From contig JAKFWF010000046.1 of the NCBI GenBank assembly GCA_021730785.1, forward strand, positions 1 to 64,000: a stretch of DNA of 64,000 nucleotides, written 5' to 3'. Positions within the stretch are counted from its first letter, which is position 1, and each line of letters begins with the position of its first letter. This document shows positions 59,948 through 64,000 of the stretch, piece after piece. Source of the stretch: Hyphomicrobiaceae bacterium. Its GTDB lineage: Bacteria; Pseudomonadota; Alphaproteobacteria; Rhizobiales; Hyphomicrobiaceae. Position numbers and translations under genes: made by a program. The notes below the pieces were generated by a model, which saw only the letters and a program-made list of their open reading frames with translations, had not been told where the DNA came from and did no database searches.

Positions 59948-60754
59948 ATGTCCGAACAGAAGGTTGCCATCGCCGGGCTCGGCGCCATTGGCAAGGCGCT
60001 CGCGATTGCGCTGCATGCCGGCATGCCGGGGCTGCGTCTGACGGCCGTGTCGGCGCACGACCTGCAGCGCGCCACCAGGTGGCTCGATGAACGCGGCATC
60101 GCCGCACACGTCGTGCCCGTCGCCGATCTCGCACAGCATGCCGATCTCATCGTCGAGTGCGCACCGGGCGCAATCCTGTCCGACATCTGTACGCCGGTGC
60201 TGCGGGCCGGCAAGCGGGTGATGGTGCTGTCGGCAGCAGCGCTCCTCACCCGACCCGAACTGATCGACCTCGCCCGCGCGCACGGCGGGCAGATCATCGT
60301 GCCGTCCGGCGCGCTGCTCGGCCTCGATGCCGTTACGGCGGCTGCCGAAGGCCAGATCCAATCGGTTCGCATGATCACGCGCAAGCCGCCGAACGGTCTC
60401 GCTGGCGCGCCCCACCTCGTCCGCAACAACATCTCGGTTGCCGATCTGACCGCGCCGAAGCTGGTGTTTGCCGGCACGGCGCGCGAAGCTGCCCTCGGGT
60501 TCCCAGCCAACGTGAACGTGGTGGCAGCCCTGGCGCTTGCCGGCATCGGACCCGAGCGCACCACGATCGAGATCTGGGCCGACCCCACCGTCACGCGCAA
60601 CTGCCATGCGATCGACGTCGCGTCCGACGCCGCCACCTTCACGATGTCGATCGAGAACGTACCGTCGGAAAATCCCAAGACGGGACGGATCACGGCGCAG
60701 TCCGTGCTCGCAGCACTGCGCAAGCTCACGGCACCGCTCCGTATCGGCACATGA
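59948..60754 (+). CDS. nadX: L-aspartate dehydrogenase
   Basis: A 268-residue NAD(P)-dependent enzyme with Rossmann start 'VAIAGLGAIGKALAIALHAG', 'DLIVECAPGAILSDI', 'VMVLSAAALL', 'HGGQIIVPSGALLGLDAVTA' and 'ALGFPANVNVVAALALAGIG'. These match aspartate dehydrogenases (DUF108/NadX group), which oxidise L-aspartate to iminoaspartate, a possible step to NAD. No nadA or nadC is nearby, so it might serve amino acid catabolism instead. Divergent from the iron-uptake genes. Confidence 0.88.
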   Translation: MSEQKVAIAGLGAIGKALAIALHAGMPGLRLTAVSAHDLQRATRWLDERGIAAHVVPVADLAQHADLIVECAPGAILSDICTPVLRAGKRVMVLSAAALLTRPELIDLARAHGGQIIVPSGALLGLDAVTAAAEGQIQSVRMITRKPPNGLAGAPHLVRNNISVADLTAPKLVFAGTAREAALGFPANVNVVAALALAGIGPERTTIEIWADPTVTRNCHAIDVASDAATFTMSIENVPSENPKTGRITAQSVLAALRKLTAPLRIGT

Positions 60755-60881
60755 TGCCGCACACTTAACCACAACTGTGCAGAGCAGGACGCGGAACGAC
60801 GGCGACCACAATTTGAACATCGGCCAATGGTGGCGTCCCGGCGGGGAAGGGAGACTTCAGCATAACGCCGGGAGAGCCATA

Positions 60882-61421
60882 GTGTTCAGTCGCCAAAACA
60901 TTTCGCCGCCACGCGAACAGGATGCCAAACCCTCAGCCCTCAGCCTCACTGAGACCCCGCTGCCGCCATTGGCAAAGCCGGTCGTGCCCCTGCCGCAGCC
61001 CAAGGCCATCGCCACCGAACGGATCGAATCAAGCAACCGCTCGATCATCGGCAACGACCTCGCCATCATGGGCGAACGCATCGTCATCATCACCAAGGGC
61101 GCGCTACAGATCGATGGCGAAGTCCAGGCCGATCTGCATTGCGCCGAAGTGATCATCGGCGAAGCCGGCAAGGTCACCGGCACGATCTGGGCTGACGTCG
61201 TCGAAGTGCGCGGGCAGGTGTTCGGTACCATCAAGGGCACTCGGGTGCAGCTCATGGGCAAGTCCATGGTCGAGGGCGACATCCATCACCAGTCGCTGTC
61301 GGTCATTGAAGGCGCGTCGTTCGACGGCCGGGTGCGACGGCCAAAGGATCTGGCCGACCTGAAACCCAACCTCGATCCGGCCAAGCACGCCGGCACCGGC
61401 CCGACCACGATCGCCGCCTGA
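60882..61421 (+). CDS. Bactofilin family protein
   Basis: A 179-residue cytoskeletal protein. The core (about residues 50-150) is the right-handed beta helix of bactofilins: 'IIGNDLAIMGERIVIITKGA', 'IDGEVQADLHCAEVIIGEAG', 'KVTGTIWADVVEVRGQVFGT', 'SMVEGDIHHQSLSVIEGASF'. Pro-rich N-terminal (about 1-48) and short C-terminal tails surround it. Bactofilins polymerise without nucleotide and scaffold cell-wall or polar enzymes. GTG start with GGGAG upstream. No lmdC-type or other cell-wall gene is adjacent. Confidence 0.9.
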   Translation: MFSRQNISPPREQDAKPSALSLTETPLPPLAKPVVPLPQPKAIATERIESSNRSIIGNDLAIMGERIVIITKGALQIDGEVQADLHCAEVIIGEAGKVTGTIWADVVEVRGQVFGTIKGTRVQLMGKSMVEGDIHHQSLSVIEGASFDGRVRRPKDLADLKPNLDPAKHAGTGPTTIAA

Positions 61422-61440
61422 GCGATCGATCGCGGCGGCA

Positions 61441-63048
61441 TCAGAACTCGAGCCGCTGCACCCGGTTGACATGCTCGAAGGCACGGATGCGGGCGATCAC
61501 GTCATCGCCCGCGCGACTGTCTATTGCGATGAGCGCGATCGCATCGCCGCCCGGCTTGTCGCGGCCGAGGTTGAGGCGGGCGATGTTGATGCCAACTTCG
61601 CCCATCAGTGCGCCCACGCGGCCGATGAAGCCCGGCTTGTCGCTGTTCGTCACATAGAGCATGTGGGGATAGAACTGCGCTTCCATTTCGATGCCCTTCA
61701 CCTGGATGATGCGCGGGCGCCCATCGGAAAACACGGTGCCGGCAACGGACCGCTCCTGGGTCGCTGTCTTGATGGTGAGGCGCACATAGCTTTCGTAGGC
61801 GCCATCCTGACTACGGGTCACTTCCTCGACCACCATGCCGCGGTCCTTGGCGACCGCGAGCCCCGACACCATGTTGACGTCGCTCAGCAACGGCCGCAGC
61901 ACGCCGGCGATGGCAGCCGCCGTCAGCGGCTTCACGTTGAGCTGGGCGACGTCGCCCGCATACTCGACGCGCACGGACTTGATGGCGTTCTCGGTCAACT
62001 GGCCGGCGAACAGCCCCAGTTGCTCGGCGAGCTTCACGTAGGGCCGGAGCTTCGGCGCGTCCTCGGCCGAGATCGAGGGGAAGTTGATGGCGTTGGTGAT
62101 GGCCCCGGTCAGCAGATAATCCGACATCTGCTCGGCCACTTGCAGCGCGACGTTCTCCTGCGCCTCGGTGGTCGCCGCCCCCAGGTGCGGAGTACAGATT
62201 ACGTTATCGATGCCAAAAAGCGGGTTTTCCTTCGCCGGCTCGGTCAGGAACACGTCGAGCGCGGCGCCGGCCACCTGGCCGCTTTTCAAGGCCGCGGCGA
62301 GCGCTGCCTCATCGATCAGGCCACCGCGCGCGCAATTGATGATGCGCACGCCGCGCTTGGTCTTCGCGAGTGCTGTCGCATCGAGAATGTTGCGCGTCCT
62401 GTCGGTGAGCGGCGTGTGCAGCGTGATGAAATCGGCGCGGCGCAGTAGTTCGTCCAACTCAACCTTGTCGAGGCCGAGGCTAGCTGCACGCTCCTCGGTC
62501 AAGTAGGGGTCGAACGCCGCGACCTTCATCTTGAGGCCGAGCGCCCGGTCGGCAACGATCGCACCGATATTGCCGCAGCCGATGATGCCCAAGGTCTTCG
62601 CCGTGATCTCGACGCCCAGGAATTTCGACTTCTCCCACTTGCCGGCCTGCGTCGAGCGGTCGGCCATGGGGATCTGGCGGGCCAGCGCCAGCATCAGCGT
62701 GATGGCGTGCTCGGCGGTGGTGATCGAATTGCCGAACGGCGTGTTCATCACGATGATGCCTTTCGCCGTCGCAGCCTTGATGTCGACGTTGTCGACGCCG
62801 ATGCCAGCGCGCCCGATCACCTTCAGCCTGTCGGCCTGGCTGAGCAGCTTCTCCGTGACCTTGGTGGCCGAGCGAATGGCGAGCCCGTCATAGGCGCCGA
62901 TGATCCGCTCCAGCTCGGCCTTGTCCATGCCGGGACGCACGTCGACGGCGAGCCCGCGATCCTTGAAGATCTGCACGGCAGCCGGCGACAGGTCGTCCGC
63001 GATCAGAACGCGCGGGGGAGTGGTGGGGGTGGTCACGGGCGGCCTCAT
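61441..63048 (-). CDS. serA: D-3-phosphoglycerate dehydrogenase
   Basis: A 535-residue enzyme of the long form: catalytic and NAD-binding domain (residues 1-320: 'VIGRAGIGVDNVDIKAATAK', Rossmann 'LGIIGCGNIGAIVADRALGL', 'NCARGGLIDEAALAAALKSG', and 'CTPHLGAATTEAQENVALQV' with the catalytic His), an ASB domain (about 330-450), and a C-terminal ACT domain ('DKPGFIGRVGALMGEVGINI') that senses serine. It oxidises 3-phosphoglycerate to 3-phosphohydroxypyruvate, the first step of serine synthesis. It follows serC (76 bases between); the two steps of the pathway are thus neighbours. Confidence 0.96.
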   Translation of the reverse strand: MRPPVTTPTTPPRVLIADDLSPAAVQIFKDRGLAVDVRPGMDKAELERIIGAYDGLAIRSATKVTEKLLSQADRLKVIGRAGIGVDNVDIKAATAKGIIVMNTPFGNSITTAEHAITLMLALARQIPMADRSTQAGKWEKSKFLGVEITAKTLGIIGCGNIGAIVADRALGLKMKVAAFDPYLTEERAASLGLDKVELDELLRRADFITLHTPLTDRTRNILDATALAKTKRGVRIINCARGGLIDEAALAAALKSGQVAGAALDVFLTEPAKENPLFGIDNVICTPHLGAATTEAQENVALQVAEQMSDYLLTGAITNAINFPSISAEDAPKLRPYVKLAEQLGLFAGQLTENAIKSVRVEYAGDVAQLNVKPLTAAAIAGVLRPLLSDVNMVSGLAVAKDRGMVVEEVTRSQDGAYESYVRLTIKTATQERSVAGTVFSDGRPRIIQVKGIEMEAQFYPHMLYVTNSDKPGFIGRVGALMGEVGINIARLNLGRDKPGGDAIALIAIDSRAGDDVIARIRAFEHVNRVQRLEF

Positions 63049-63069
63049 GGGTTGGGGAAGCGTGAGGTG

Positions 63070-63151
63070 GTGAGATCGTGAGTAAGCGTGAGGTCGAGAG
63101 ATGGTCGGAAGAAAATTACCTCACTCACGACTCACGCTCTCTCACGCTCAC
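63070..63151. promoter_or_regulatory. Imperfect inverted repeat at the serC-serA junction
   Basis: GTGAGATCGTGAGTAAGCGT (from 63070, continuing to 63092) can pair with CTCACGCTCTCTCACGCTCA (from 63131, continuing to 63151); the right arm lies in the last codons of serC. The repeated CGTGAG/CTCACG units may form a stem at the mRNA junction of the two genes, influencing termination, processing or serA translation. Confidence 0.4.
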
Positions 63152-64000
63152 GTACGCCCATTCCACCCACGGCAGCAGCGCCTTGACGTCCGCCGTCTCG
63201 ATCGTCGAGCCGCACCAGATGCGCAAGCCAGGTGGCGCGTCGCGGTAATAGGCGATGTCGTGGGCTGCGCCTTCCTTCTCGAGCAAACCGGCCACCTGTT
63301 TGGCGAACGCGGCTTGGGCGTCTGCCGGCAAGGCGGTAATCGCGGGGTCAACAAAGCGCAGGCACACGGACGTGTTGGAGCGGGTCGCAGGTACGACCGC
63401 CAGATTGGCGATCCACGGCGTGCGGGCCGTCCAGTCGTGGATCGCCGCAGCATTGGCATCGGCCCGCGCGATCAGCCCCCCGAGGCCGCCGACCGACTGC
63501 GCCCAGGCCAGGGCGTCGAGGTAATCCTCCAGCGCCAGCATCGACGGCGTGTTGATCGTTTCGCCCTCGAACACCTCCGCCATGAACTTAGCCCCCTTCG
63601 TCAGGCGGAAGATCTTCGGCAGCGGCCAGGCCGGCGTGTAACTTTCCAGGCGTGTCACGGCGCGCGGCGACAAGATCAGCATGCCGTGGGCGGCTTCCCC
63701 TCCGAGCACCTTCTGCCAAGAGAACGTGCACACATCGATCTTTGCCCAGTCGAGGGCTTGCGCGAACGCAGCCGACGTCGCGTCGGCAAACGTCAAGCCT
63801 TGGCGGTCGGCCGGGATCCAGTCGTAGTTGGGCACGCGCACGCCCGACGTGGTGCCGTTGGCGGTGAACAATACGTCACGCGAGAAGTCGACCTTGGCGA
63901 GGTCCGGCAGATGGCCGTATTCAGCGGTGGTGATCTTGGCGTCCTTCAGCTTCAGCTGCTTGACGATGTCGGTGACCCAGCCGGCACCGAAGCTCTCCCA
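63125..64000 (-). CDS. serC: Phosphoserine aminotransferase (3' part, cut by the window edge)
   Basis: The C-terminal 291 codons of serC; the frame runs on past 64000, entering as '[20 protein letters not shown]'. It has '[13 protein letters not shown]', the PLP-Lys region '[20 protein letters not shown]' (Ser-x-Gln-Lys), '[20 protein letters not shown]', '[20 protein letters not shown]' and '[20 protein letters not shown]' at the C-terminus. This is the phosphoserine aminotransferase type found in alphaproteobacteria and plants' distant relatives. It makes O-phosphoserine from the SerA product. No start can be seen. Confidence 0.93.
   Translation of the reverse strand, partial: WESFGAGWVTDIVKQLKLKDAKITTAEYGHLPDLAKVDFSRDVLFTANGTTSGVRVPNYDWIPADRQGLTFADATSAAFAQALDWAKIDVCTFSWQKVLGGEAAHGMLILSPRAVTRLESYTPAWPLPKIFRLTKGAKFMAEVFEGETINTPSMLALEDYLDALAWAQSVGGLGGLIARADANAAAIHDWTARTPWIANLAVVPATRSNTSVCLRFVDPAITALPADAQAAFAKQVAGLLEKEGAAHDIAYYRDAPPGLRIWCGSTIETADVKALLPWVEWAYVSVRERES

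Noticed and set aside
1-64000. CRISPR array, rRNA, prophage or integrase
   Set aside because: No regularly spaced repeats, no rRNA sequence and no phage structural or integrase proteins were recognised; mobile DNA is limited to MITE and REP-type elements.

Overview
The window is chromosomal DNA of a GC-rich alphaproteobacterium, probably of the Hyphomicrobiales or a neighbouring order. Signs of this are the alpha-type house-keeping neighbourhoods (MoxR-DUF58-DUF4159, TIGR01459 HAD phosphatase, DUF1285, DUF1127, separate GlyQ subunit, serC-serA), an Irr-type iron box and REP-like palindromes. I cannot name a genus. Most genes are ordinary metabolism and transport; there is one tRNA (Pro-GGG), no rRNA and no CRISPR array.

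Layout. 0.6-11.5 kb: DUF2939 protein, MAPEG protein, RsmB-like rRNA methyltransferase, ferrochelatase, O-antigen ligase-like protein, CHAD protein, thiSGE, RlpA, GlyQ and a small membrane protein. 11.9-16.4 kb: two adjacent GH114/TM1410-like putative polysaccharide hydrolases, a sulfite-oxidase-like molybdoenzyme, a small membrane protein and a Uma2 nuclease. 16.4-21.8 kb: a sulfur-relay locus with two different fusions of a variant TusA domain (TusA-IscU-like and TusA-MetE core), a PhnCDE-type ABC importer and a DsrE protein. 22-27.6 kb: a branched-chain amino acid (Liv) importer operon interrupted by an opposite-strand GIY-YIG gene flanked by REP palindromes. 28-31.5 kb: a HigBA-like module whose toxin carries a stop codon, an EVE protein, two tandem ETFB-lysine-methyltransferase-like genes and a hydrolase. 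32-38.8 kb: hydrolase, secreted unknown, a TIR-domain gene broken by a 325-bp MITE with 9-bp target duplication, tRNA-Pro, aminopeptidase P, DUF1127 and PRC-barrel proteins. 39-43.4 kb: histidine kinase, NIPSNAP, fumarylacetoacetase-family enzyme with divergent GntR regulator, CinA/PncC. 43.5-53.9 kb: MoxR-DUF58-DUF4159-membrane operon, DUF1285, HAD phosphatase, degenerate EAL protein. 54-64 kb: spondin-domain protein with divergent MarR regulator, class III aminotransferase, iron ABC importer with a candidate Irr box, aspartate dehydrogenase, bactofilin, serA and partial serC.

The strongest candidate for an undescribed system is the 16.4-21.8 kb locus. It joins a small-molecule importer, a DsrE sulfur carrier and two TusA-like domains (CG instead of the usual CP motif). 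One TusA domain is fused to a zinc methyl/alkyl-transferase core (His377, Cys379, Glu413, Cys474 all present), the other to an Fe-S scaffold-like domain lacking the third scaffold cysteine. A sulfite-oxidase-like gene lies close by. The gene set suggests import of a small sulfur (or selenium) compound and persulfide-linked alkyl transfer, but the substrate is unknown. The second layer of interest is small mobile DNA: the MITE in the TIR gene, a second partial MITE copy near 1.4 kb, and the REP/GIY-YIG unit inside the liv operon.
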